From: Eutypella sp. D-1
Taxonomy: Eukaryota > Ascomycota > Sordariomycetes > Xylariales > Diatrypaceae
DNA length: 64,000 nt
Assembly (NCBI GenBank): GCA_023313575.1
Contig: JAJTTP010000016.1
Span: forward strand, 124,001 to 188,000
Reading direction: 5' to 3'
Part shown: piece by piece, positions 1 to 12,218 of the stretch
Numbering within the stretch: the first letter of the stretch is position 1
How the letters are laid out: each line of letters opens with the position of its first letter
Program-made: the position numbers and the translations under genes
Notes under the pieces: generated by a model
What the model was told of the DNA's origin: nothing
The model's database searches: none
Seen by the model: the letters and a program-made list of their open reading frames with translations, nothing else

Positions 1-1320
1 GTGGCCGCGTCCGACGCCCGTGTCCGCTCCCCAGTCGGCAGCAACTATCCCGCCACGCCCTACTACCCGCGGCGGGCCACTGCGCCGCCGCCACCACAGC
101 AGGAGCTTATGTCAATGACGCTGGCGGACGACGACCACCCCAAAATGTTGCGGCGGAGCGTGACGACGTCGACGATCGAGAGGACGACAACGACGACCCA
201 GCAGCCGCAACAGCAGCAGCAGGCCAACAACAGCGGCCTGACCACCGGCGCTGTTGTCGGCACCGTACTGGGCGCCGTGAGCGTCGGGGCTGCCATCGGC
301 GGCGCCCTGACTTACACGCTAATGCGTAAGGAGCGCGACCGCGCCCCCGTCTACGCCACCGACGACGACTACCAGCAGGGCCAGCCGCGCTACGTGGAGG
401 TCGAGCGCACCATCAAGGAGAAGGTCCGCTATCCGGAGGACTACCAGCAGCAGCAGCAACGGGCGCGACAGGCGTACGCCTCGTCGCCGCCGCCGGACGA
501 CCGCGCCAGCCGCGTCGGCAGCCAGTACACGGTGGGGGCCGGAGCGCGCAGGACGCGGGGCCGCAGCGAGGCGCCGTCGGGGACTAGGCGACCGCTCATG
601 CTCGACGAGCAAGAGTACCGCAGCGCCGCGGGCTCCAAGTACGACGCCGCATCCCAGAAGCTGCTCCTCGACCACGAGTACAGGAGCAACGCCGGGTCCC
701 GGTTCTCGGCATGGCCTCCTGATGCCTCCGCTGTGCCAGTGGCCGCACCTTCAATGCCGGGCGCCGGCTCCGTGGCCGACTACCGCACGCGCGCCCCCTC
801 GCGGTCCAGGGCTCCATCGACGTACTCACGCGCCCCGTCTCGGGGCCCATCACGACACGGTGACGCACCGCCTCCACCTCCGCCTCCGCCGCCGCCGCCC
901 GCGCCGTACCAGGCGCCATCCGAGGCGCCGCCGCGCCGCAGCCGCGCAGCCAGCAGCGTCAGCAAGCCGCCGGACTCGTACACTTACGTGTCCGGGGCCA
1001 CGGGCCACGGGGGCCGCAGCCGCCGCAACAGCTACCAGAGCACTGCGAGCACGGTGCGGCCCGGCGGCGGGTCCCAGGCGGGCTATGTGCCGCGCGCCGT
1101 CGCGATGGAGCCGCCGGCCCCCTCCACCGTCCTCGGGTCCCAGGCCCGCAGCGGGCTTGCGCGCCGCGCGTCCTCGCGGTCGCGTGCGCCTTCGCAGCTC
1201 ACGGCGCGCGATCGCGATGATGCTAGCGTCATCAGTCGTAGGAGCCGCGCTTACTGGGATGATGATAGTGCCAGTCTCGCCCCTGACGACAGTATCTCGA
1301 ACGTCGGCAGTCGGCGCTAG
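1..1320 (+). CDS. Partial gene: C-terminal 439 residues of a single-TM low-complexity protein
   Basis: The frame is open from the first base of the window to a TAG at 1318-1320, so the true start lies to the left. One hydrophobic, glycine-zipper-like segment is visible at about residues 83-107 (GAVVGTVLGAVSVGAAIGG), followed by a basic MRKERDR stop-transfer stretch. The remaining 330 residues are disordered: Gln runs, a run of 11 prolines near residue 292, and many Ser/Arg-rich APSR and SRAPS repeats. This suggests a one-pass membrane protein with a long, probably cytosolic, phosphorylatable tail. GC-rich third positions support coding. I do not recognise a family and propose no function. The single-TM plus disordered-tail plan resembles the protein at 51059-53548, but no sequence similarity was seen. 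Confidence 0.75.
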   Translation: MAASDARVRSPVGSNYPATPYYPRRATAPPPPQQELMSMTLADDDHPKMLRRSVTTSTIERTTTTTQQPQQQQQANNSGLTTGAVVGTVLGAVSVGAAIGGALTYTLMRKERDRAPVYATDDDYQQGQPRYVEVERTIKEKVRYPEDYQQQQQRARQAYASSPPPDDRASRVGSQYTVGAGARRTRGRSEAPSGTRRPLMLDEQEYRSAAGSKYDAASQKLLLDHEYRSNAGSRFSAWPPDASAVPVAAPSMPGAGSVADYRTRAPSRSRAPSTYSRAPSRGPSRHGDAPPPPPPPPPPPAPYQAPSEAPPRRSRAASSVSKPPDSYTYVSGATGHGGRSRRNSYQSTASTVRPGGGSQAGYVPRAVAMEPPAPSTVLGSQARSGLARRASSRSRAPSQLTARDRDDASVISRRSRAYWDDDSASLAPDDSISNVGSRR

Positions 1321-2857
1321 TCTACTCCTCCCCCTGCAAAGAAGATGGCGGCGACGGCGGTGGTGGCCCTTGTCTTGAAGGGATGGCTCGCTAGACAGTT
1401 CGGTGTTTGGCCCTGTGGTCCGTTGCTCACGGACTGTCTCGGCTCGTCGCCGGGGAACGTATGCCGGTTCGTTAGTCTAGTGCGATGGTAGGACGACGCA
1501 TCGGCCCGCCTCGTCAAACCTTTTACGGCGGGTGTACGAAAAATACGTTAATGACTAGCAACTTCCTGCTAACCATACATCTATACCCATGGCCTGCCTG
1601 TTTGCTTAAATGCTATGCCGCGTACGTGGTTACGGTTGGATCCCCTGCGGCCCGTTGCTGTGCTACCGCCATCACCAACAACTGCCTGACCTGTCCAGCC
1701 CAACCAGCCAGACGGATGTGTGACGTTTCAAACGTGACGGCGGAAACAATGACAACAACGTGTGCAAAGGGGGGTCGGGAAGGCAGGAAACGAGGGGCGC
1801 GCAACTGACCTGGTGCCTTCCCTCCCCCTTTCACTCCACTCCACTCACTATGCCAACTCGGCGAAGACGAACGACGACTATAACGACAGCCACGAATATG
1901 ACGACACAGAGGCTTGGATAGAAGGACCATGTTACGTTATGGGATGGGTATTTTCATTTTCCTCTTTTCTCTTTTTGTTTTGCATCACTTTCTCCGTTCG
2001 GCTGTCTCCATCTCCATCTTCGGGAGGCATTTTATATATCGGGGCCGAGAGAAAACTGTAGTAAAGAGCCGGGATTACATCAGGGGATATATAACACTTA
2101 TTGCATATACACACACTGGACGCGCGGCATTTCTGGCGATGGTTTCTTCGTCCGGGAATTTTCTCGCTCCCTTTTCCTCTATTTCTTTCTCTCTCTCTCT
2201 TTCTGCATGGTCTATGGGTTTCAAGCATCTCGTCTATCATGTTTTCTGTCTCTGGTGTAAACGGATACGCATTTTGGTTTTCTCTCTTTGCCTTTTGTTT
2301 TCCTTCCCTTTATTTGTAATGTGGGAGGGGGGATAAGTGTGCTCCGTCGTTATGATTCATGCATTTAAAAAACATACCATCTAGATATTACGACAGAATT
2401 GTTATGTAATTGTTCTGCAGCATCTGCATCCCTCTGACCGCCGAGGCGGCATCAATTGGACCTCGTGATCTATTGTTTATGGTGCTAGACTGGCTGATAG
2501 AGTTCGAGGGCTCGGGATTGACGGTCATTGTTGAGGCCAGCGTCGCAGTAAAAGTGCCTAATACATTAAAAAAAACCCGCTAAGCATGACCATCATAAAC
2601 GACCCACGCGAATGAGATCAATCAGCCATTACAGCGTAGCGATACACCAAGGGAGTAGCTGTTGGGATATGATGCTTCGCCGACAACGCAGTTGATGTCG
2701 AAGTTGCATACATTGACCAACGCAGAAACTCTCCTTTCACGTTCGATACGGCGATGGCGCCGATTTTCTATCATACAATCTATCTAGGTCCCATCCCAGA
2801 CCAACTCCAGCCGAGCCTAACGACACCCACCATCTGCCCGTCTCATCCGTCTATACA
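1321..2857. other. Intergenic, 3' flank of the first gene
   Basis: No convincing gene. The stretch holds pyrimidine-rich tracts (about 1950-2010 and 2160-2320) and short AT-rich runs. The short open frames here are low-complexity and lack coding-type codon use. Confidence 0.6.
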
Positions 2858-3743
2858 TCAGAGATTAATGACTCTCCTACGCACCGCACCGCCCGCGCCA
2901 TTCCCGCCCCCTCCACACCCAACACCACCACCACCGGCGCTCCTACCACAGCCGTCCGGGAGGAACGGCGCCCACGGCACGCCGTGTACGTCGCACCAGT
3001 AGCTTGGTGGCGTGGGGTAGTAGTCCTCGGGTCTCCGACCGTACAGCAGGGTGTCGCGCGGATCGAGGCCAGCGCAGCAGGGGCCGTGTGGTGATGGGTA
3101 GGCGGCGAGACAGACGCCGCCGCGAGAGACTGCTGCTGCGGCTGCGGTGGCAGCAGCGGCGCAGGCGCAGGCGCAGGGGTAGGAGCACGTCAATCCTGCT
3201 CCTGTCGCTGCAGCTGCTGCCGCCGCGCACGTGCGCGCTAAGTTGGTTGTTGATGTCGTCGTAGGCGGGCCGTTTACAAAGAGAGGGCCGTTGTTGTTGC
3301 TACAGTACGTGGTCAGTTGTTATGAGCTGACGTGTCTATGTGCTTATATGTGTAGACATTAGGGATAACCCTAGGCTAGGACAGATGATAGGTTTCTAGT
3401 AGTGTGACTGGTATGAGAAGACAGAGACAGAGACATTTGACTTACAGGATGCAGGGATGCGAATGGGAGTTTCCACCATGCGTGTGATCTGAGTCTCCTT
3501 ATGATCAGTCTTCATATCTCATAGAGAGAGCCCGTCTTTTATAGGGTGAAGGAATGGCTCACTCCCATGGCCATGGTGCCGGCAGTGATGCGTGCAATGC
3601 GTGCAATGAGACTGTGGCGGCTGTTGGTGCTGCGAACCGCAACAGTTCGTGTTGGTGGTGTTGTTCATGAAGTCGCATCCGAAGAAGTTCCCATAGGGCT
3701 CAGAAGGACGGCCGCCCGTATGCCTGGTGAGATTGCAACACAT
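2858..3743 (-). CDS. Possible small Cys/His-rich protein gene, exon structure uncertain
   Basis: A GC-rich minus-strand frame ending at 2858-2860 reads like a coding exon. Its codons mostly end in G or C and the peptide is rich in Cys, Pro, Tyr and Ala (DPRDTLLYGRRPEDYYPT, then PPSYWCDVHGVPWAPFLPDG). Upstream on the same strand, a frame starting with an ATG at 3743-3741 is Cys/His-rich (HCTHCTHHCRHHGHG) and ends near a GTGAGC donor. Between them lie a possible short exon with a GTAAGT donor at about 3440 and acceptors around 3235. I could not join all pieces in one consistent phase, so this may be one gene with an exon I mis-drew, two pieces, or chance. No family is recognised. GC content far above the surrounding DNA is the main argument for it. 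Confidence 0.3.
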
Positions 3744-5580
3744 TTGGTCAAGAGGATGACGGCATCTGACCTTTCCTGACTAGAGGGGAGATCGATGACG
3801 ACTCGCGGACGATTCCGAAGACGCTAAGTAAGGGGGCATGGAGGTGAAGAGAAAAGGGGGGCCGGGAGAGGAAGGGGACTTGGGTGAGGGAACTTTCAGA
3901 CTACTGGGAGGGAAGGCAGGGGCAAACAACGCATTCTCTTCTGAAATGGCACGTAGTACAACAAGACCGCCGGCCTTGATGTAAAGAAGGCTTTCATACT
4001 TCTTATACTATGGGGTCTTGTTTCACAACCCCTTCTAGTCAAGTTTGTAGACGGCTTTACCTCACATCGGTATCTAATCGATGTCGTGCGAAATTTAGAA
4101 GGATAAACAAGTTGCCCCTTAGACACGCTCAAGAAAGAGGCAATCAGCCCCATTCTGTTTCTTCTGTGTCACGGCTCTTTAGTCATCGCAATCAATGTTG
4201 CTAGCGATGGGGGAGAGACATCAACCATCGCTTCCGCTTAGTTTACTTCCTCTTGTCATGCTGACTTCTTTGTTGATAGCTCCTTACGTTGATAGCCTTA
4301 TATGCCAAACACTTAGGGAACGGAAGCCAGCGCGGAACGGACCTTTAATACGTGGAAACCGCCCATTACCCTCAACCGAATGAATATTTTTCTGCTGGCG
4401 GCTCATTGATCATTCCGAAGCAAAGCCCAGGTCCAAAGGTGCCCGGAACTGGGGGCAGGGGAGGGGGAGGGGGGTTTCGTAGAGATGATCACGGATACAA
4501 CGTGACAACACTGACATATCTAGTTACGTAGCACGCAGATCTCAGGTATGTGAAAGAGGTTGACAGAAGAATATCGTTCCCCGAAGTAGCGAATGCAGTC
4601 TAAAGGGGCAATAAGTCTGCGTGACATCTAGTTATGGTTGAAGAGTTAAGAAAACTCGCTACCCGACATAGCGCTTAATACATGCATGCTATCCTAGCTT
4701 GTCGGCTGCTTGTCAGCCCAGACTCCAACTCTGAAAGGGGGTCAGGACTCATGGAGGCGTTGTACTATTTCATGAAGTCAGTACTTGATTGCAAATGAAG
4801 AATCAAATACTCGTTCATACTATCCCATGTAAACATGCTTAAGTGGAAAGTCCCTAGAAAGGCTCCCCCAGTCCCCAGGCTTAGATAGGCCCAGGCCCGG
4901 GCCCAGCGCAAGTCCCGAGGTCCCTGAAATCGAAAACTGAAAAGAACCAACCCTGGAAAGTTTTGCGGGGTCGGATAGGCTGGTAAAGTACCTCCGGGGC
5001 TAGTTACCTGGTAACTCACTAAACTAGATTCGTATAAGAGGAGGGGATGGCCTGATTGGTGAAGATCATTGAAATCATCCCAGGTGGGATGATGTATTGA
5101 ACATGATTGGCTGAATTGGGGCTTACCGCTATTCCTTCCTGTCCTCACTTGCTTTGTAGGTACCTAGGCGATAGGCAAGGTACCTGTTTAGGCAATTTCC
5201 TTTCGTAGGGACGTGCCACGCAACACCTATCGCCCTATCGCGCTATCGTCACTTTAATAGTGTATCCCGTACTTGTGGTACTCCCCGTAGTAGTTTATAT
5301 CTTAAGTGCCTGGTCCACACGTTTCTGGTATTCTATATTTTAAACACCCGCCTTTAAACACCTCGACGACGCAGGTACCAATTTAACGGACAAAAAAGTA
5401 GAGGTAATCGTGAAGATATCCTTGAATCTGGTCTTTTATGTTGTGGCGATTATATGCGTTATAATAAATACATACTTGAGAACTCAATTACCTATTTTAT
5501 GTGGTTCTAAGCGCAAGCAAGCTCTACTTCATACTTAATATAAGCTAGAAAAGGGGGAGGAGAGCTACATCTTAGCGACG
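3744..5580. other. Intergenic, probable promoter region of the desaturase
   Basis: No gene I can support. A frame at 4765-5148 on the minus strand is open for 127 codons but has no recognisable domain and AT-rich, non-coding-like composition. The last 200 bases before 5581 are AT-rich and probably hold the promoter and leader of the desaturase gene. Confidence 0.55.
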
Positions 5581-7343
5581 ATGGGGGCTCAAAAGGGTCA
5601 GAGGACATATCCGGTGATGTCCAGAAGGGAAATTGAGGGTTTGATAGCAGAAGGACGCAAGGTCTTTATACTCAACCAATATGTCGTCAAGGCAGATGCC
5701 TGGATTCCATATCACCCCGGTGGTGATAAGTCTATCATGCATATGGTTGGACGAGATGCCACTGATGAGGTTACCGCGTTCGTCTTACCCGACTTATATA
5801 TGTTATTCCCCCTTACCGAATTACTCTCTAACATAATACCTTGCCTAGCTTTCACTCTCCTGAGGCATTGGAACAGATGAATCGCTATCGTATCGGCCGC
5901 ATCGAAGGGAGGTGGAACAACTTCATCCCACCAATCCAGGGCGGCCATTACCGACTGGTAACCGACAACTCTGACAACTCTGACAACTTCGACGTCGAAT
6001 CCGCAACTCCTTCCAGCAGACCTTCGAGCTCCCGTGATGAGTCCCCAGTTTCCCCCACATTTGAAGGGGAGGAGGATCCTGTTCTGCGGAACCGACTACC
6101 AACTGCTGCTCAGACTCGCTCTACTTCCGTCTCCTCCGCCCCCTCCGTCGCTGAGGACGATGGCATGGCCTACCTGGATACCCTCACCAAGGAAAAGATT
6201 ACCCTTGACTTGGACAAATATCCCTCACTGGATCATACTACTCAAGATGCCATCGTGGCCAAGTACCGCTTGCTGGACGAGCGAATGAGGGCTGAGCGCC
6301 TCTACGACTGTAATTACCGGTCCTATGCTATCGAGGGTAGCCGGTATTGTTTATTGTTCGGTCTCTTCCTTCTATTTCTGCGGTGGGGTTGGTATATCCC
6401 AAGTGCGATCTCTCTCGGTTGCCTGTGGCATCAGCTTGTCTTTACTGCCCATGATGCCGGTCACATAGGCATTACACACCATTTCCATGTCGATAGCGTC
6501 ATTGGCATCATAATTGCGGACTTCATTGGCGGCTTGTCTATCGGCTGGTGGAAAAAGAACCACAATGTCCATCATATTGTTACCAATGCTCCCGAGCATG
6601 ATCCCGACATCGAACACATGCCCTTCTTTGCTGTTACCCATCGGCTCCTAGGGAATTTGCGATCTACCTACTATGATCGTGTCATGGAGTATGACTGGGC
6701 CGCTAAGATCCTGCTTAGCATCCAGGCCCACTCCTACTTCATAATTCTCTCCTTTGCCCGCTTCAACCTGTACCGTCTGTCGTGGATGTATCTCTTGGGT
6801 GGCCAAGCCCCGAAGAGAGGCCCAGCCTGGTGGCACAACTACCTTGAAATCGTTGGGCAGATGTTTTTCTGGACTTGGTTTGGTTATGGCGTCATCTACA
6901 AGACGCTTCCCACCAACACCGATCGTATTCTCTACCTCCTAATCAGCCACGCCGTCACCATGCCTCTTCACGCGCAGATATGCCTGTCCCACTTCGCAAT
7001 GAGTACCTCTGACCTGGGACCTCACGAGTCCTTTCCCCAGAAGATGCTCCGCACGACGATGGATATTGAATGCCCCCAGTGGTTGGACTTTTTCCACGGC
7101 GGCCTGCAGTTCCAGGTTATCCATCACCTGTACCCCCGGATGCCCCGGCACAACCTCCGCCGTGCACAAAAGCTCGTCCAGGACTTCTGTGACGAAGTGG
7201 GCATCCCGTACGCCCTATATGGTTTCGTCGACGGCAACCAGCGTGTGGTGGGCACGCTTGCCGAGGTTTCGAGGCAGGCGGCGATCCTGTCCAAGTGCCA
7301 GCAAGTGGTCTCCGGTGAGCCGCTCCACGGACACAGCCATTAA
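5581..7343 (+). CDS. Delta-8 sphingolipid/fatty-acid desaturase with N-terminal cytochrome b5 domain
   Basis: Two exons, 5581-5777 and 5849-7343. The 71-base intron starts GTTCGT and ends CCTAG, and joining it restores EVTA|FHSPEALEQ in frame, giving 563 residues. The N-terminal cytochrome b5 domain has the haem motif HPGG at residues 45-48. After a Ser-rich linker (about 95-150, with a DNSDNSDNFD repeat) comes the membrane desaturase domain with its three histidine boxes: HDAGH (about 267-271), HNVHH (304-308) and QVIHH (488-492). Gln as the first residue of box three is the hallmark of b5-fused front-end and sphingolipid desaturases. By family it should sit in the ER and desaturate the sphingoid base at delta-8, a step towards fungal glucosylceramides. 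A front-end acyl desaturase is the alternative; sequence alone does not settle the substrate. Confidence 0.93.
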
Positions 7344-9244
7344 GGGCGCGACGTGGCATAGACATAGAAAACCTACCCAATATCAAATATATCAATTCAA
7401 TGGACCTTAACCAACCTATATTATGTATATACTTTAGTCGCTATCCCGGCACGTCTTATCTCACAATGACATTTAGCCTGCATCTGTCACTTGTCACAAT
7501 TTCGCGGTGATATGATCGGTAGTCGTGGCCCGCCTTGCTGTAGACAATCCACATGCATCCCAGCCCAACCGGCTGCGGCCCCCGAGCGTTCGTTGGTTCG
7601 ACCCGGTCGACTCGCGGCCTGGCCCGGCCTGACACGGCATACTGCATTGGTCTGCGGACTTGAAACCTGGTTGCTGGTCGAGGCCACCCGTTCGTCCACT
7701 CTTGACTGGGTAATAGTAAGATCCGAGAAAGTGCGGGACCTCCCATAGAAGAACGCTCCCGCCCCCCCTCTCCGACCATGCCACGTCTCAGCCTGGGTTT
7801 ACAGCAGACGCATACCCCGTCGCCGTTGTACGACGTGATACTGGAAAGCAGCGGATTCCTTTGCGGCTGACCACAGGGCCTGGCAGTGACGTGCTTTGCA
7901 TGCCGGGCATGATCCACGTCCCGGGGGCCCCCTTACCTGTTCGTCCCGTCCTATCTCACACCTTTGAGCCGATTGGTCAGGTCGCCCCTGGGCTTGGATG
8001 CAGGGAGGCGAGGCTAGTGCCAGCCAGATCATGCGCGGCCAGATCCGTACAGAGATCTATTGGACCGGCGAACGGGCGCCATTACGCCGGCTGGTTGTTT
8101 CTTTTTATCTTCCTTTCCGTTTTCTTTCGGTTTGTGCTATTGTCATGTGATTATTCATCAAGTACGTGACTTAGCATCCAAACATCCCACGCTCGGTCGG
8201 TGCGCGCGTCGCCTCGCGCGGTCCCGAACGCCTTTATTGTCCTATCCATTCTCGCAACGGTGGCTTGCCACGTGGGGAAACCGTAATATTCTCCTCCCGC
8301 GAATCAAGACGCAGAGTATGGTTTGAGGCATACAAATCAATGAGGAACGTCGGAACGGCCCGGTCAAATTTAACCTTGTCATCGCAGAAGGCAGGTTCCC
8401 ACACTCCCGTTCCTCTTGGTGACTCTTGGTCGTCTTGCCCCCCTTTCGTCTTCCCCAGCAACGTGGAATGGGAAATTTGATGAATCATGTTCTCTCTTTC
8501 TCGCTCTCGATCTACCTCCTAGAGCTAGCTCATCATGTAGCCTTCCGATCCGAGGCGTCTGCTTCATGATATGGCCTAGTCACCTACGGGTCGATGATGA
8601 TCGGAAAAGCCCCGAGACTATCTAGGTAATTCGTTGGCCGAGGCGGGTAGGTGGCGAGTTTCGAGGGAGGGGCTTCCTTTCGTACGACGCGCCGTTGCGG
8701 AAGATTCTAATTCCCCCCCCCTACCACGCTGGATAAACGACTAGGATCAACGGTGGCCGAGGCGGGGGGTAAGGAAAAAAAGAAAAGACGAAAAGTAACA
8801 AAAGGAAACTCTAGCAGTGTGCTGGGAAGGAGGCACCGGGGAAGGCTGGGGGAGGGGCTGTGGTGCAACGATGATCGAATTGGAAAGAAGAAAAGGGTGT
8901 CCAGGAGATTAGTCGTCAGGTTCAGTATGAAAACGTGAGATCGAATCTGGACACGAATATTATATATATAGACCACGCCCGACCTCCTGGAATTGATGAC
9001 GGAAACCCCAAAAACCTCATCACTATCACGACCTCTCAAGTCCTTCTACTCTTTCCCGCACCAAACCATCATTTCTTAGACATCTGGACGGAGGATATTC
9101 TTCCCCAGCCCAACTTCTTCGATTTGTGCAACACCTTTCTCAGGCCGCCACCCTACCGATCCATCTCGACTACATCATAGGCAATTTCGTTGCTGTCTTC
9201 GGCTCGAGCTAGCTAGTCTTACCTAACCACCTGACTATTCGAGG
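7344..9244. other. Intergenic, desaturase 3' flank and leader of the next gene
   Basis: No gene seen on either strand. The region is of mixed composition, with several overlapping open frames in all phases at 7456-7920 that are typical of GC-rich non-coding DNA. About 8940-9240 is pyrimidine-rich and is probably the 5' leader of the gene starting at 9245. Confidence 0.55.
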
Positions 9245-9692
9245 ATGACCTCCGGCAAGATGGACGAGAAGGCCGCGAAGCGCATCGCAGATGCCCGCGG
9301 GAAGAAGGTGAGGGATCGATCACCTTCCTTCTCAAGACCTACTTCATACACCCTCCTACCTTCCTACATAGTTGCCCACTCCGATCTCTCTTCTTACCTA
9401 CCACCTCTAATCCCATCCAAACATCTACCTCACCACACACCACTTAACCCCCAAGCCACTCATTTGCTTTAACTAGAGAACGTACATAGCTGATACTAGG
9501 ACCTTTCAAACCCTCCAGGACCCCTTCGCGAAGCGCGCCCACCTCGCCTACAGAAACAACATGGAGCGGGAGAGGGAGGGCTCTGGAGCCGGAGCCGGGG
9601 GCGGGGCCCCGCGCGGATCCGGCGCGGACGGGTCCTGGCGGAACGCGAGCACGGGAGGGCATAGGGATAGCAATAATTGGAGGACGAAGTAG
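9245..9692 (+). CDS. Small basic conserved-type protein, 78 residues, possibly SMP-like
   Basis: Two exons, 9245-9307 and 9519-9692, separated by a 211-base intron with a GTGAGG donor and a CTCCAG acceptor. The joined protein is 78 residues: a charged N-terminal half (MDEKAAKRIADARGKK, then DPFAKRAHLAYRNN) and a Gly/Ala/Ser/Asn-rich tail ending NNWRTK. The pattern of A-x-RI-x-x-A-x-G followed by DPFAKRA recalls short fungal stress proteins related to the seed-maturation-protein (SMP) repeat. That assignment is from memory of the motif and is tentative. No signal peptide or membrane segment is present. The intron joins two peptides that are each coding-like, which supports a real gene. The downstream flank is marked by a (TG)11 repeat. 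Confidence 0.65.
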
Positions 9693-9704
9693 GCGCGGCT
9701 AGTT

Positions 9705-9726
9705 TGTGTGTGTGTGTGTGTGTGTG
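9705..9726. repeat. (TG)11 microsatellite
   Basis: An uninterrupted TG dinucleotide run, 13 bases past the stop codon of the small gene at 9245-9692. Confidence 0.95.
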
Positions 9727-10546
9727 GATGTGTCTATTGCCTTGTGTATGTGCGGTCGTGGGCTGGAGGGTGGCGGGTGTGTAGGATATAAACTAGGGTT
9801 CGGACTGGTTTGCTGGCTGGCTGGCTGGCTGGTTACCTTCTCAACTCTCAGCATGGCGGGGAAGGGGAGGTAAACGAAAGGGAAGGGAAGTGAGGGGAGG
9901 GGAAGCCACACAGAGATCTGCGTAACGGACGGTACTCTCATTTAGAAAGATGGGATATCGATGTCTTGGCTGGCTGAGACATGAAGAAAATCGAGAACGT
10001 CAGGGACTCTTTTATGTGCGACTTTGCGGCATGTGTTGTGTGAGATCATGAAAAAAAAAATAATAATAAAAGGTGTCGCTCGCTGTTGGCTTTGGCTAAA
10101 GACTCCCCGTTCGTATATGTTTATCCAGCTTCGTGGCTTACGCCTCCACCATCGACCGTTTCATGCTTCTTTTGCTTTTGGCCCAGCCTAGCAACCTAGG
10201 ACTTTTCGGTGGCCATTGAGCGGCCCGTTGCCATTGAGGCGCTGTGAACAACAGGGGTAAGTGGCCAGGACCTACATATATACATGTTGGACAAGGCAGG
10301 AAGACCAGACCAACCGTCCATTTCTCGGGCGCGGAACCGTCCGCAATGTGTTTTACTTCTTTCTTGACTACGCTACTGTTACACTTGCTTTTTTTCGGGC
10401 CCGGCTTTACTTTCTATGCATTTCGTTTCCGAACTCACTCTTTTCTTTTAATATGGTGACGAATCATGAAGGGCAGCTGGCAACTTGGCAGCCAATCTTG
10501 ACTATATAGCAAACACGGGTATAGCGCATGTAGAGATGGATAGAGG

Positions 10547-10566
10547 GGTTCCCCCTTCGGGGAACC
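10547..10566. other. Perfect 8-bp hairpin with four-base loop
   Basis: The arms GGTTCCCC and GGGGAACC flank the loop CTTC. It sits in gene-free DNA, so it could be a folded element of an unannotated RNA or simply chance. No T-run follows it. Confidence 0.5.
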
Positions 10567-12218
10567 GCCCGCGGCTCCCGCGACGATGGGAAACTGCAGA
10601 GTGAAGAGTATGCACATGGCAGGGGTCCAGGACTGGGCTGGAGAATGTCTTTGAATTCAGCACGTACCCCTGTTGATGGCCTTTCCGGGAACCCGGTTGT
10701 CAGAACTCGGGGTAGGATGCGCGACTACAACTCGACGACCAATGACTAGCCAAGGAAGCATATGTGCATATGCATCTCTCTTTCTTTCGCGTTATATATC
10801 GGTGCTTACTGTGTATGTTAGTGGGTATGTATGCGGAGTAGGAAAAACAATTGATTCTGCAGAGTTTGACTTCGCATTCTGGTTCAGGGTTCATACGGAG
10901 TATGGATGGATAAGTAGTTATATGTTACCCTGACCCACCTTTACCCCTTACCCCTATCCTACCCACGTAGAGTTCAATCGGTTGAAATTAGGCTAACTTA
11001 GTCCGATATTCATACCCATTGGGAAAATTGTTGGTGTATTTCTGGTTTGCATTTACTTACTAAAGTAGTCGATTAGACGACCACGAAACTTCTAACTGCC
11101 GCAGGATGTTGTTTCAAGGGCTTGTGCGAGTTTGCTATGGCTTCGATTACAGCATACTCAATTCCGTGTTGGGTCGATTGTTGGATGGGACCCTCCCAGT
11201 TAGGTTCGGTCTTCGGCACACACACAGAGAGAGACAAGCCAACAAGCCAAGTTGTCTGCCCAGTCTGCCTGTCGTATTACCACATGATCATTGGCTGCTG
11301 TGTGCCGGCAGTGGGTTGGCAGGTTACTTAGGTATGGTAACTCTGCCCTGACTTTTGGGGTTCAAGATGTGATGTCATAGTTAGGTAGGCGACACGGAGC
11401 TCTTGATTAATTGGGCAGTTCTCTTGCTCCCCTAAGACAATTACGGAACATGCAGACTAAAGTAGTTCTTATATTATACGAGCCCCCTCCGTTATGACAA
11501 CTTATTACGAATTGTGCTGTCCTGGGTTGTTGTCGGTCGGTTATACATCGAGACATACTATGTATGTAATTGATAGTTACAAATATTTGCTTAAGTACAT
11601 ATTGTTAGTAATTGGCCCTATATGAGTTGGCTTAGTGCGAGGGGACAAGCCACAGCTGACTAACTCATTTCGAGATGCTATGGAAGCTTTAAACTAAGCT
11701 ACTTTTATCTATGGTAAGATGGAAGGGTGGGTACCTTGGTAGGGATTGATGTCACCCCGCAATGTTACCTTACATAATAATAAGTTTTGTACTTCGTACG
11801 GAGGTATGTATGTACACTCTAGTTACCGTTACCTCACTTTAGTCCTCGAGCGGGAACTATCCTCCAGTACATACCAGCATACTTACTCTACCTACCTAGC
11901 TCTGGTACCTAAGGTAAACGACCTGGGCCTCAGCCACACAATACCTACCTTATGTATCTACCTACTTGCATACCTACCTTCGGTTACCTTCCTTCTATCG
12001 AACTTCTTCACCATCAACTGAACAACTCCCACCGTAATTTATTAAGCTAACCAACCATCTATCTGACCCTTGCCACTCACCCACATCAGCCTCGTTCTGT
12101 ACTGTCTCAAACTAGTGTGAGAAACAGACTTCGGCTTCTCCTGTTTCTCGGTCTCAGCGGGACTCGACTATGAGTTGAGTTACCTGCTAAGGTGAGCAGA
12201 CAACCTTGGAACGCAGCC

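Larger units (their letters stand above)
9693..12218. other. Intergenic, promoter region of VAC14
   Basis: No gene seen. It contains a (TG)n tract just after the preceding gene, a poly-A tract at about 10050-10070, an 8-bp hairpin at 10547-10566, and several TACCTA/TAGGTA motifs clustered at 11880-11990. Short frames at 10244-10509 and 11106-11351 lack domain features and favour AT-rich codons. Confidence 0.55.

Noticed and set aside
4765..5148. A 127-codon minus-strand frame
   Set aside because: No domain, no splice partners and AT-rich codon use unlike the neighbouring genes.
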